From positions 1-37,459 of the forward strand of contig REDW01000039.1 in assembly GCA_007693325.1 (NCBI GenBank): 37,459 bases of DNA, read 5' to 3'. The stretch comes from Spirochaetaceae bacterium. Its GTDB lineage: Bacteria; Spirochaetota; Spirochaetia; DSM-27196; PWMO01. Position numbers and translations under genes: made by a program. Below are positions 8,066-16,209 of the stretch, piece after piece (position 1 is the first letter of the stretch; each line of letters opens with the position of its first letter). Under the pieces are notes generated by a model that was given only the letters and a program-made list of their open reading frames with translations, was not told the origin of the DNA and searched no databases.

Positions 8066-9487
8066 ATGTTCTTACGACAGGTCTACGACGATGCGTTGGC
8101 TCAGGCGGCTTATCTGATTGGCTGCCAGCAGACCGGCGAGGCGCTGGTTATCGATCCTGAACGTGATGTGGACCGCTACTACCGTCTGGCGGCGGATAAC
8201 GGGCTGCGGATCACCGCGGTGGCCGAGACCCACATACACGCCGACTTTGTCAGCGGCGCACGCGAGTTTGCCCAGGATCCCGCGGTGACGATCTTCCTCT
8301 CCTCGCTTGGCGGTGATGACTGGTCCTACAGGTGGCCGGATTCACAGACTCGGGTACACTACCTCAAGGATAACGAGAGGTTCTCCCTCGGCAAGATCGA
8401 GATTCAGGCGATCCACAGCCCCGGGCATACCCCCGAGCACCTGAGCTACACAATAACCGATCACGGCGGCGGGGCAGATGAGCCAGTAGCGGTAGTCACC
8501 GGAGACTTTGTCTTTGTAGGCGACGTGGGCCGTCCCGATCTGCTGGAGAGCGCAGCCGGCATAACCGGCGCCATGGAGCCGTCCGCGCGTACGCTGCAGG
8601 TTTCTCTGGCAGAGCGCCTGCTGCCGCTGCCGGACTTTGTGCAGCTGCTTCCCGGTCACGGCGCCGGTAGCGCGTGCGGCAAAGCGCTGGGGGCTATTCC
8701 CAGCTCTACGGTGGGCTACGAGCGGCGCTTCAACGGGGCGCTGAAGCTGGCTGAAACCAACGCCGAAGGCTTTGTCAAAGAGATCCTCTCGGGCCAGCCC
8801 GAGCCGCCGCTCTATTTCAAGCGCATGAAGCAGGTCAACCGTGACGGCATTCGCGTGACCGGTGGCGTTCCGCAGTGTGAACACCTGAGCGCAACGCAGT
8901 TTGCCGAGCTGGCTGGAAGCGGCCGGAGCCGGATCGTGGATACGCGCGCCGATCGGGAAGCTTTTGAGGCGTCGCACGTTCCCGGGTCGCTGTGTGCGCC
9001 GCTGTCGGACAGTTCTCTGGTGAACTCAGCCGGTTCATTCCTGAACGGCGATGAGTCGCTGCTGTTGGTGGTAGATAATCCGCAGTCGCTGGAGGCGGTG
9101 TCGCGCCAATTGTATCGCATCGGACTGGATGATTTTGCCGGCTGGGCCACCTTTGCCGAGCTGGAGCAGGCGGGGCTTGCCACCGCCAGCCTCGAGCGTA
9201 CCGACTTTAGCCGCTTTGACCCCGGTGTGCTGCCGGCCGCAGCACGCCTGCTCGACGTACGCAACCGCTCTGAATACGATGAGGGCCACGTCAAAGGTGC
9301 AATCAACGTCTCGTACACCCGGATGCGCGAGCGCATTGACGAGTTGCCGACAGACGCACGCTACTACGTCTACTGTGCCTCCGGTAGACGGGCCGCGCTG
9401 GCGTCCTCCTTTCTGCAGGCGCAGGGCTACCGCGTAGTGCTGATCAACGGCAGCGGAGCGGCACACTTCCAGCCTGACGCTGCCTGA
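8066..9487 (+). CDS. Persulfide dioxygenase-like metallo-beta-lactamase fused to two rhodanese domains
   Basis: Predicted to oxidise glutathione or other low-molecular-weight persulfide to sulfite and to handle sulfane sulfur. The N-terminal MBL domain (about 1-240) has THIHADFVSG (His56, His58, Asp60), HSPGHTPEH near 115, GDFVFVGDVGRPDLL near 151 and LLPGHGAG, the metal ligands of the ETHE1/Blh group. Two rhodanese-like domains follow. The first (about 265-365) has Asp where the catalytic Cys should be (LLVVDNPQ), so it is probably inactive. The second (about 380-473) keeps CASGRR with Cys437. AAGGAG precedes the ATG. The TauE/SafE exporter starts 10 bp downstream, suiting sulfite export. 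The divergent YeeE pair completes a sulfur-detoxification set. Confidence 0.93.
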   Translation: MFLRQVYDDALAQAAYLIGCQQTGEALVIDPERDVDRYYRLAADNGLRITAVAETHIHADFVSGAREFAQDPAVTIFLSSLGGDDWSYRWPDSQTRVHYLKDNERFSLGKIEIQAIHSPGHTPEHLSYTITDHGGGADEPVAVVTGDFVFVGDVGRPDLLESAAGITGAMEPSARTLQVSLAERLLPLPDFVQLLPGHGAGSACGKALGAIPSSTVGYERRFNGALKLAETNAEGFVKEILSGQPEPPLYFKRMKQVNRDGIRVTGGVPQCEHLSATQFAELAGSGRSRIVDTRADREAFEASHVPGSLCAPLSDSSLVNSAGSFLNGDESLLLVVDNPQSLEAVSRQLYRIGLDDFAGWATFAELEQAGLATASLERTDFSRFDPGVLPAAARLLDVRNRSEYDEGHVKGAINVSYTRMRERIDELPTDARYYVYCASGRRAALASSFLQAQGYRVVLINGSGAAHFQPDAA

Positions 9488-9497
9488 GGAGTGCCGT

Positions 9498-10292
9498 ATG
9501 CAGACCGTGCTGGCGCTGCTGTTCGGTAGCGCCATGGGTTTGTCGCTGGGCCTTACCGGCGGCGGTGGATCGATACTGGCGGTGCCGCTGCTGGTATACG
9601 GGCTTGGTCTGGACCTGCGCGCGGCAGTTGCGGTATCGCTGGCGGTTGTGGGGTTGACCGCGCTTTTTGGCGCCGTCATCCAGGCGCGCTCGGGTCAGGT
9701 GCTCTGGCGTGCCGGTGCGTTGCTTGGCGGCGGCGGCATAATCGCTGCGCCGTTTGGCGCGCGCCTGGGCGCGGTTATGCCCGATGACGTTGTCCTGGTG
9801 CTGTTTGCGCTGCTGATGGTAGTAGTTGGCGTTCGCATGGCACGCGGTAGCAGCGACGCGCCCGAACTGCCGCTGGGGCGTTTCCGCTGCCCGCGTGGCG
9901 ACGACGGGCGCCCGCAGCCAACCCTGGCGTGCATGGCCAAACTGGCCGGCGCGGGCGCCGTAGCCGGGGTGCTCTCCGGCTTCTTTGGTGTTGGCGGCGG
10001 ATTTCTACTGGTTCCGGCGCTGGTATGGGTTGGCTCGGTGCGCATCGAGCACGCGCTTGCCACCTCGCTGGTGGCTATCGCACTGATTGCGGTATCCGGG
10101 TTTGCGGCAAACGTGGGCGCCGCCGGCCACATTTCGCTCACCGTTGCCACCCTCTTCGGCGCCGGCGGCGCCGCGGGCATGGTTATTGGCGCGCGCCTCA
10201 AACGCTATCTGTCCGCGGTGGTACTGAGCCGCGTCTTTGCCGCGGTGGCCATAGCCGCTGGTTTCTATGTTGTAGCGCAGGTGGTACTCTGA
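9498..10292 (+). CDS. TauE/SafE-family anion (sulfite) exporter
   Basis: A 264-residue inner-membrane protein with about eight hydrophobic helices in two halves. Each half contains a glycine-rich GLTGGGGSILAVPLL-like or FFGVGGGFLLVPAL motif, the duplicated signature of PF01925. The family includes sulfite/sulfoacetate exporters and unknown permeases. Position 10 bp behind a persulfide dioxygenase, whose product is sulfite, makes sulfite export the natural assignment; this is inference from context. It converges with the kinase gene across only 9 bp. Confidence 0.88.
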   Translation: MQTVLALLFGSAMGLSLGLTGGGGSILAVPLLVYGLGLDLRAAVAVSLAVVGLTALFGAVIQARSGQVLWRAGALLGGGGIIAAPFGARLGAVMPDDVVLVLFALLMVVVGVRMARGSSDAPELPLGRFRCPRGDDGRPQPTLACMAKLAGAGAVAGVLSGFFGVGGGFLLVPALVWVGSVRIEHALATSLVAIALIAVSGFAANVGAAGHISLTVATLFGAGGAAGMVIGARLKRYLSAVVLSRVFAAVAIAAGFYVVAQVVL

Positions 10293-10301
10293 GGTTGTCG
10301 C

Positions 10302-10955
10302 TCAAGATCGGGCAACGTCATCCAGCGTGAACTGTATCAGTCCATCCGCGCGTTCGCGCGTTGCCTCAACGGTGCACGCGTTTACCCGGTCATTCTGAGC
10401 AATTCTGCGTTCGGTCTCGGCGGGGCTGCGGCCAAACGCACGGTGTCTCAGCCGCAGCCGCTGCATAGCATGCGCCGCTGCAATGTCGATGTACCATACG
10501 CTATCCAGTAGCTCGCGTATTGTGTGCCATGGCGGTTGGTCGTACAGCAGGTAGAGCCCCTCGATGATCACGATGCGCGTGTCGGGGGTTACGACAATGG
10601 CATCGGCAATTGGCTCGTGGATGGTTCGGCTGTACTCGGGGCACATAACGTTGCGATCGCTGCAATCGCGCAGAGCGTGCAGCGCGCGGACAAATCGATG
10701 CGCGTCAAAGCTGGCCGGGCAACCTTTGTAGTCACTCAGACCAAGGGCGCGCAGCTCGGCGTTGGAGCGGTGAAAGCCGTCCATCGGAACGCTTGCCGCA
10801 AGCGCCCGATCGGCGGCGGAATTGAGTTCTGCTGCCAGCGCGCCCGCCAGCGTAGACTTGCCCGAACCCGGGATGCCGGTAATACCGACCAGGTAGCGGC
10901 CGCCGGCGCCGGCACGCGTTTGCAGTTCGGTGGCGAGCTCAGCTATCCGCATCAA
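10302..10955 (-). CDS. P-loop nucleoside/sugar kinase family protein (uridine kinase-like)
   Basis: A cytoplasmic ATP-dependent kinase of the PRK/uridine kinase fold, 217 residues. Walker A is GIPGSGKST near 26. MDGFHRSNAEL gives the Asp of the phosphoryl-transfer site, IIEGLYLL is the Walker B-like strand, and RLRHRAFGRSPAETERRI is an arginine-rich lid. This pattern fits the nucleoside/nucleotide kinase group that includes the FrcK/YggC-like proteins, so the acceptor may be a sugar rather than a nucleoside. Its 5' end overlaps the end of the GH65 phosphorylase by 17 bp, so it is co-translated with a sugar-cleaving enzyme. It could recycle the glucose or other sugar released, but the substrate is unproven. 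Confidence 0.8.
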   Translation of the reverse strand: MMRIAELATELQTRAGAGGRYLVGITGIPGSGKSTLAGALAAELNSAADRALAASVPMDGFHRSNAELRALGLSDYKGCPASFDAHRFVRALHALRDCSDRNVMCPEYSRTIHEPIADAIVVTPDTRIVIIEGLYLLYDQPPWHTIRELLDSVWYIDIAAAHAMQRLRLRHRAFGRSPAETERRIAQNDRVNACTVEATRERADGLIQFTLDDVARS

Positions 10956-13317
10956 CGGGTGCTGATTCGGGCGCCGGCAGAGTGACGCGCTTGCCGGGCT
11001 CCAGTGCCACTTTCTGGCCGCAGACGCTGATAGTCAGCGGATCGCCTTCAAAGACTTCGAATGAGAGCTGCTTATGCGTGATGTCGACGGTAAGACGGCT
11101 TTCGTGAAACCGCACCGGGAAGCACAGACGGTTCCACGCCTGCGGCAGCTTGGGGTCAAACACCAGGTGGCCGTCGAAATCACGCATACCGCCGAAACCG
11201 TAGGTCAACGCCATCCAGACACCACCGGTGGATGCGATGTGAACGCCGTCGATGACGTTTCCCGCCACATCGGCCAGATCCATCAGCAGCGCGTACTGGA
11301 AGTACTCCAGGGCTTTCTGTTCGTAGCCGATCTCGGCTGCCAGAATAGCCTGCACGCACGCTGAAAGCGAGGAGTCTCCGGTGGTCAGCGGGTCATAATA
11401 GTCAAAGTTGCGCCGCTTCTGCTCCAGCGAGAACTCATCGCCCAGCAGTACCATTGCCAGCACAACATCGGCCTGCTTGATCACCTGGTGACGGTAGATC
11501 ACCAGGGGATGGTAATTCAACAACAGCGGGTAGTTCTCTTTGGGGGTATTCTTGAAGTCCCAGACCTCTTTCTCGAGGAAGTTGGCATCCTGCGGGTGGA
11601 TTCCACGCTCTTCATCGTAGGGGATGTACATGGCGTCAGCCGAGCGCTGCCAGCGGCGCACCTCGTCGGTCTCGAGGCTGGTAGCGTGCTTGAGGTGCGA
11701 GTACGCTTTGGGGTCCTCTTTCTCCAGCCAATCGACTACCTCTGCGGCAAAACGCAGGTTGACGCGCGCCATCAGATTGGTAAACGTGTTGTCGTTGACC
11801 ACGGTAGTGTACTCATCGGGGCCGGTAACGCCGTGAATGTGAAACGCTCCTGTGTCGGGGCTGAAGAACCCCAGGCCCGACCACAGCCGCGCGGTCTCCA
11901 CCAGAATCTCGGCGCCCACCTCCGAGAGAATGTTGCGGTCACCGCGGACCTCCACGTAGCGCTTGATGGCGTAGGCGATGTCTGCATCGATGTGGTACTG
12001 CGCGGTGCCTGCGGCGTAGTAGGATGAGGCTTCTTCGCCATTGATGGTGCGCCAGGGGAACAGCGCGCCGTCTTCGGAGAGAATCCTGGCGCGTTCGCGC
12101 GCCAGGTTGAGCATGGAGTGCCGGAAGCGCAGCAGGTTGCGCGTAATGCGCGAATCGGTGTAGGTCAAGAACGGCGCCACGTAAATCTCGGTGTCCCAGA
12201 AGTAGTGGCCCTCGTAAGACTGTCCGGTCAGTCCCTTGGCCGGGATACCGGTGGTCTCGGCGCGTGCCGAGGCCTGACACAGCTGAAAGATATTCCAGCG
12301 CACCGCCTGCTGTACCCGTGGTTCGGCCTCAACCACAACGTCGGCGCGCGACCAGAAGTCATCCAGGTAGGCTCGCTGGCGCTGTTCAAGATCGTCGTAG
12401 CCGTGCTTGATGCAGCGGTCGAGGGTGCGGTTGCAGCGATCAACCAGTTCGATTGCCGGGACCGACCGTGAGGTGTGGTAGGTGAAATATTTGATGATGG
12501 TGATCGGGACGTCGGCGCGCGCCTCGATAGTATACACGGTCTTACCGAGGTCCTCGCTCCAGCTTAGCTGAGACTCCCAGCTGTTGTCGGTCTCGATGAC
12601 GTGGTCCATGCCGACGCCCAGGGTCATGCGCGAATTGGTTGTGCGGTAGCCGGTAATGATACGATGTTCGTCCCGCGAATGCTCGCGTGCGTTGAGAACG
12701 CGGTGCGCAAATGCCTTGGCGCGCCGCGGATCACTGTAGCCGTTGCGCGGCTCATCGGTGGGGCGGCTGTCCTGGCGGTTCAGCATTTGCGATGATATAA
12801 CCACCGGAGCATCGGTGTCGATGCAGACTTCGTACTTGATGGCGCCAACGTGGCGGTAGTCCAGCGATATCAGGCGGCTGGACTTGACGTGCACCTGCTT
12901 GCCGGCCGGTGAAGACCAGTTCATGTCGCGCCGCAGTACGCCGTCGTGGAAATCCAGTGTACGGCGGTACTCGGTCAGCCGCGCGGTGGGGAGATATAAC
13001 GGCTCGTCATCCACGTAGAGTTTGATGATGGTTGTATCGGGCACATTGACGATTGTCTGCCCGGTGCGCGCAAAGCCGTAGGCTTCCTCGGCGTGTACGA
13101 TGTCCCAGGTCTCGTGAAACCCGTTACAGAACGTTGCCTCTTCAACCGCCGGCCGCCCTTCTTCAAAGAGCCCCCGTACTCCCAGAAATCCGTTGGCCAG
13201 CGAGAAGATCGTCTCGGCATTACCAATCCACTCGGGAGTGAAGGTAGTCTCGATGATGCTCCACTCATCGGACGGGTAGAGATGCTCCGGTAACAGTCGC
13301 AGTTTTCGTGGAACCAT
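10939..13317 (-). CDS. Glycoside hydrolase family 65 disaccharide phosphorylase
   Basis: A 792-residue GH65 enzyme. The family cleaves alpha-linked glucosides (maltose, trehalose, kojibiose, nigerose and others) with phosphate, giving beta-glucose 1-phosphate with inversion. The N-terminal beta-sandwich runs to about 270. The (alpha/alpha)6 barrel contains YEGHYFWDTEIYVAPF, the general acid Glu502 in HGVTGPDEYTT, and KQADVV with the usual phosphate-binding neighbourhood. Family length is about 750-800. The ATG is preceded by AAGGGG at about 9 nt. It overlaps a P-loop kinase by 17 bp and is divergent from a sugar nucleotidyltransferase. No beta-phosphoglucomutase (HAD type), the usual partner, is in the window. 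Linkage specificity cannot be told from sequence. Confidence 0.92.
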   Translation of the reverse strand: MVPRKLRLLPEHLYPSDEWSIIETTFTPEWIGNAETIFSLANGFLGVRGLFEEGRPAVEEATFCNGFHETWDIVHAEEAYGFARTGQTIVNVPDTTIIKLYVDDEPLYLPTARLTEYRRTLDFHDGVLRRDMNWSSPAGKQVHVKSSRLISLDYRHVGAIKYEVCIDTDAPVVISSQMLNRQDSRPTDEPRNGYSDPRRAKAFAHRVLNAREHSRDEHRIITGYRTTNSRMTLGVGMDHVIETDNSWESQLSWSEDLGKTVYTIEARADVPITIIKYFTYHTSRSVPAIELVDRCNRTLDRCIKHGYDDLEQRQRAYLDDFWSRADVVVEAEPRVQQAVRWNIFQLCQASARAETTGIPAKGLTGQSYEGHYFWDTEIYVAPFLTYTDSRITRNLLRFRHSMLNLARERARILSEDGALFPWRTINGEEASSYYAAGTAQYHIDADIAYAIKRYVEVRGDRNILSEVGAEILVETARLWSGLGFFSPDTGAFHIHGVTGPDEYTTVVNDNTFTNLMARVNLRFAAEVVDWLEKEDPKAYSHLKHATSLETDEVRRWQRSADAMYIPYDEERGIHPQDANFLEKEVWDFKNTPKENYPLLLNYHPLVIYRHQVIKQADVVLAMVLLGDEFSLEQKRRNFDYYDPLTTGDSSLSACVQAILAAEIGYEQKALEYFQYALLMDLADVAGNVIDGVHIASTGGVWMALTYGFGGMRDFDGHLVFDPKLPQAWNRLCFPVRFHESRLTVDITHKQLSFEVFEGDPLTISVCGQKVALEPGKRVTLPAPESAPVDADS

Positions 13318-13396
13318 GCCCGTTTGCCCCTTGTTTGGTCTACTGTGCGCATCCTACCGCAACATGGCGTAGATTCCAAGCACAAACTGCCCGCCA

Positions 13397-13425
13397 TAGC
13401 CACGCCAGATGCTTTGCGCTACAAT
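13397..13425 (+). promoter_or_regulatory. Promoter placed for a leaderless nucleotidyltransferase mRNA
   Basis: TAGCCA, 17 bp, TACAAT, followed by only 6 nt before the ATG. The expected start of transcription therefore falls at or next to the start codon. No Shine-Dalgarno is present. Confidence 0.45.
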
Positions 13426-13431
13426 GCCGCC

Positions 13432-14343
13432 ATGGCACAGCCGACGCTGGTGATTCTGGCTGCCGGCATGGGCAGCCGTTACGGGGGGCTCAAGCAGGTG
13501 GACCCGATCGGGCCCAACGGCGAGACTCTACTGGACTACTCGGTTTTCGATGCGCGACGGGCGGGGTTTGGTACGGTAGTCTTTGTGATCCGCCACGATA
13601 TAGAGGCGGTTTTCCGCGACAAGGTTGGAAGCCGTTTTGAGCGGCACATGGATGTTGAGTACGCGTTTCAGGAGCTCGGAGATCTGCCGGTCCACCGGGA
13701 AGCGGCGCGGGAGCGCGTCAAGCCGTGGGGTACGGCCCACGCGGTCTGGGCTGCCCGGACGCAGGTCAGCGCCAATTTCGCGGTGATCAACGCAGATGAC
13801 TACTATGGCAACCGCTCGTACCGCTTACTCGCCGATCATCTGAACAGGGCGCGCGGGGCGTCCGACTTCGCCATGATCGGCTATCTGCTGGGCAATACCC
13901 TGTCGGAGCACGGCCATGTCAACCGTGCGGTCTGCCGCACCAATGACGCCGGTGAGCTGATCGAGGCGGTGGAGACGCTGGCCATCGAGCCCGACCCGGC
14001 CGATGATGCGCTTGCGCGCTACCCGGCGGATGGCGGTTACCGCTGGATCTCGCGCGACGCGCTGGTGTCGATGAACATATTCGGATTTACTCCAGCGATC
14101 TTTGACTTGATTGAGGAGCACCTGGTTGATTTCCTGGCGCAGCGCGGTGATGATCCAAAGGCGGAACTCTACATCCCAACCGTGGTAAACTCGCTGATTG
14201 CCGCCGGCCGTGCGCGCATGTCTGTGATTGCCAGCCAGGACAGCTGGTTTGGTGTTACCTACACCCAGGACAAGCCCTACGTGCAGCGCGCTATTGAACG
14301 CCTGATCAGCGATGGGGTCTATCCGCAGCGCTTGTGGGCGTGA
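13432..14343 (+). CDS. Sugar-phosphate nucleotidyltransferase
   Basis: A cytoplasmic NTP-transferase (GT-A-like fold), 303 residues, probably making an NDP-sugar from a sugar 1-phosphate. The N-terminus has LAAGMGSRYGGLKQVDPIGP, a variant of the GxGTR nucleotide loop with the Lys of the family, and NADDYYG near 120 supplies the metal-binding Asp. It resembles uncharacterised UDP-glucose pyrophosphorylase-like proteins rather than GalU itself. The ATG right before the first strand was chosen; an in-frame start 36 codons upstream adds non-homologous sequence. It is divergent from the GH65 phosphorylase, 114 bp apart. GH65 yields the beta anomer while this fold normally takes alpha, so a direct relay is doubtful. 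Confidence 0.82.
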   Translation: MAQPTLVILAAGMGSRYGGLKQVDPIGPNGETLLDYSVFDARRAGFGTVVFVIRHDIEAVFRDKVGSRFERHMDVEYAFQELGDLPVHREAARERVKPWGTAHAVWAARTQVSANFAVINADDYYGNRSYRLLADHLNRARGASDFAMIGYLLGNTLSEHGHVNRAVCRTNDAGELIEAVETLAIEPDPADDALARYPADGGYRWISRDALVSMNIFGFTPAIFDLIEEHLVDFLAQRGDDPKAELYIPTVVNSLIAAGRARMSVIASQDSWFGVTYTQDKPYVQRAIERLISDGVYPQRLWA

Positions 14344-14349
14344 CGCTGG

Positions 14350-14583
14350 TCAGGCGTAGATATCGATCCTGGTGCCCATATGCGGCGGCAGCGGGTAGCG
14401 CCGGCGCCGGCTGCGGCGGCCGGGCCGGTAGCGCCGCCGTACCGCATCCGGGGCGCGGTCGAGATCGATGGGATCGAGGCTGTCGTTATCCGGAATCTCG
14501 GCTGCCTGGGCGGTGCGGGGTGCCGGCGGTTGCTTGTACCGCTCCACGGAGCGCGTAGCATCCGGATCTATGACGATCGCCAT
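14350..14583 (-). CDS. Small arginine/proline-rich protein of unknown function
   Basis: A 77-residue protein, not recognised. The first half is acidic and polar, then comes a strongly basic stretch RRRYRPGRRSRRRR and a C-terminal segment ending in RIDIYA. It has no signal peptide or membrane segment. It is likely real: AGGAG is 6 nt before the ATG, and a perfect TATAAT lies 19 nt before the start codon. It is alone between the nucleotidyltransferase (convergent, 6 bp gap) and the histidine kinase (same strand). The basic patch suggests nucleic-acid or membrane-surface contact, but nothing more can be said. Confidence 0.6.
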   Translation of the reverse strand: MAIVIDPDATRSVERYKQPPAPRTAQAAEIPDNDSLDPIDLDRAPDAVRRRYRPGRRSRRRRYPLPPHMGTRIDIYA

Positions 14584-14602
14584 ACGCTACTCCTATGGGT
14601 CA

Positions 14603-14608
14603 ATTATA
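14603..14608 (-). promoter_or_regulatory. -10 box of the small basic protein gene
   Basis: A perfect TATAAT lies 19 nt before the start codon, with an AGGAG ribosome site between. No good -35 box is seen at 16-18 bp. Confidence 0.45.
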
Positions 14609-14646
14609 CTACATTTTGCGCGTAACGGCACGCGCGGCGCAGCCGC

Positions 14647-16062
14647 TCAGGCCGGCGCCTCGCGCTGAGCTTGTTTGATCGGTATTGTCACCGTATACGC
14701 GCTTCCGGCGCTGAAGTCCCACTCCAGCTGCGCGCCCAGCTGGGTTGAGAGCCCGCGGATCAGTTCCATGCCAACGCTGTGAGCGCTCATGAAATCCAGC
14801 CCGGGCGGCGGTCCGACGCCGTTGTCGCTGACGCGCAGTACGTAGCTGGCGTGCTTCTGCTGAAATTGCACAGCTATTGTGCCGCATCTTCCGTCCGGGA
14901 AGGCGTGCTTCATGCTGTTGACTACTATTTCGTTGACCAGCAGCCCGCACGGAATTGAGGTGGCGATGTCGAGGCATATCTCATCGATGTCCAGCGAGAT
15001 ATCGACCCGCTCGCGCAGCAAGTGGTAGGCGTCGCGCAGATAGTGAACCAGATCCTGAAGGTAATTGCGAAACGGCACCTGCGCCAGGCTCTCCGAGCGA
15101 TACAGCAGGTCGTGAATCATCGCCATGGCGTGCACGCGCGCCTTGGCCACCTCCAGCGGCTGCTGGTAGCTGTCGTCTTCGGCTGCGGATTGCTGCAGCG
15201 AGAGCAGGCTGCTGATGATGTTGAGGTTGTTCTTGACCCGATGGTGAATCTCCTGCAGCAGAACCTCCTTTTCGTGCAGCGAGTCGCGGATCTCCTGTTC
15301 GGCGCGTACCTGCGCGCTGATATCACGGTAGATCCCGTAGACGCCGATGGTATTGCCGTCAATCCTGATCGGCCTGCTGAGTATTGAAACCGGTATCCGG
15401 CTGCCGTCCTTGCCGCAGCGCAGCGTCTGCGCGATGCGCACGGTTTCACCGCGTTGCAGACGTTCCACCGCGTCCTGGCCCTCCTGCTCGCGTTCGGGCG
15501 GTATCACCACCGCGGGTGGATAACGGTTCAGCAACTCCTGCTTGGAATAGCCGAACATGCGGGCAAACTCGTTATTGGCCATCACGATGCGGAAATCCGG
15601 GTCAAGCAGCACAATGCCCTCGGGTGAATTATCAAACAGATCGAACCAGCGCGCATTCTGGACCGTCAGCTCGCGCTCGGCCTGCTTGCGGTTGCTGATA
15701 TCGGTCATCACAAAGATCAGACCGGCCGAGACATCTGCGGGATCGATCAAGGCGGAGGTTATCATCACGTCCAGCACCGTGCCGTCCTTCCTGCGCCAGC
15801 GGGACTCGCTGCTGGCCCAGCCCTGGCGGGCGAGCAGCGGGTACTTCAAGCGGCCGATGCGGTCGAACTCCTGGCGGCATTCATAGAAGATCTGGATGCT
15901 TTGGCCGACCAATTCGGCGTGCGCGTAGCCCATGGCGCTGCACAACGCCTGGTTTGCATCCTCTATGATGCGGTTGCGGCTGATTCCCATCGCAATCGGC
16001 GCCGACCAGACCAGTCCGTAGGGGTGAACTTGCTGACCTGTTTGCAAAGTCTTCTTAGTCAC
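14647..16062 (-). CDS. Soluble PAS-PAS sensor histidine kinase (HisKA_2 type)
   Basis: A cytoplasmic two-component kinase of 471 residues with no membrane segment. Two PAS sensory domains (about 10-125 and 130-250) are each followed by a PAC-like end (FVMTDISNRKQAE and GIYRDISAQVRAE). HisKA_2 carries the phosphoacceptor in EIHHRVKNNLNIISSLLSLQ. HATPase_c follows with NEIVVNSMKHAFPDG (N box) and SDNGVGPPPG (G1). No response regulator is adjacent, so it is an orphan here. The GTG start was chosen because TATAAT lies exactly 6 nt upstream with TTGTGT 17 bp further, so transcription would start at the codon. Reading further upstream gives 169 residues without kinase similarity. What the PAS domains sense is unknown. 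Confidence 0.88.
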   Translation of the reverse strand: MTKKTLQTGQQVHPYGLVWSAPIAMGISRNRIIEDANQALCSAMGYAHAELVGQSIQIFYECRQEFDRIGRLKYPLLARQGWASSESRWRRKDGTVLDVMITSALIDPADVSAGLIFVMTDISNRKQAERELTVQNARWFDLFDNSPEGIVLLDPDFRIVMANNEFARMFGYSKQELLNRYPPAVVIPPEREQEGQDAVERLQRGETVRIAQTLRCGKDGSRIPVSILSRPIRIDGNTIGVYGIYRDISAQVRAEQEIRDSLHEKEVLLQEIHHRVKNNLNIISSLLSLQQSAAEDDSYQQPLEVAKARVHAMAMIHDLLYRSESLAQVPFRNYLQDLVHYLRDAYHLLRERVDISLDIDEICLDIATSIPCGLLVNEIVVNSMKHAFPDGRCGTIAVQFQQKHASYVLRVSDNGVGPPPGLDFMSAHSVGMELIRGLSTQLGAQLEWDFSAGSAYTVTIPIKQAQREAPA

Positions 16063-16068
16063 AAAACC

Positions 16069-16097
16069 ATTATAAATCAATAATCTGCAATACACAA
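16069..16097 (-). promoter_or_regulatory. Promoter placed for a leaderless histidine kinase mRNA
   Basis: On the minus strand TTGTGT, 17 bp, TATAAT, then 6 nt and the GTG start codon. No Shine-Dalgarno is present. Confidence 0.55.
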
Positions 16098-16209
16098 GGC
16101 GAAATGCTGCACAACGGCACGCTGTTACGAAGCTTGTGGTGCAGCGCTTATTGGCCTTCGCTGCAAACCGTGATAGATTAGCAGATACGGTATCGGAAGG
16201 AGTAGAAGC

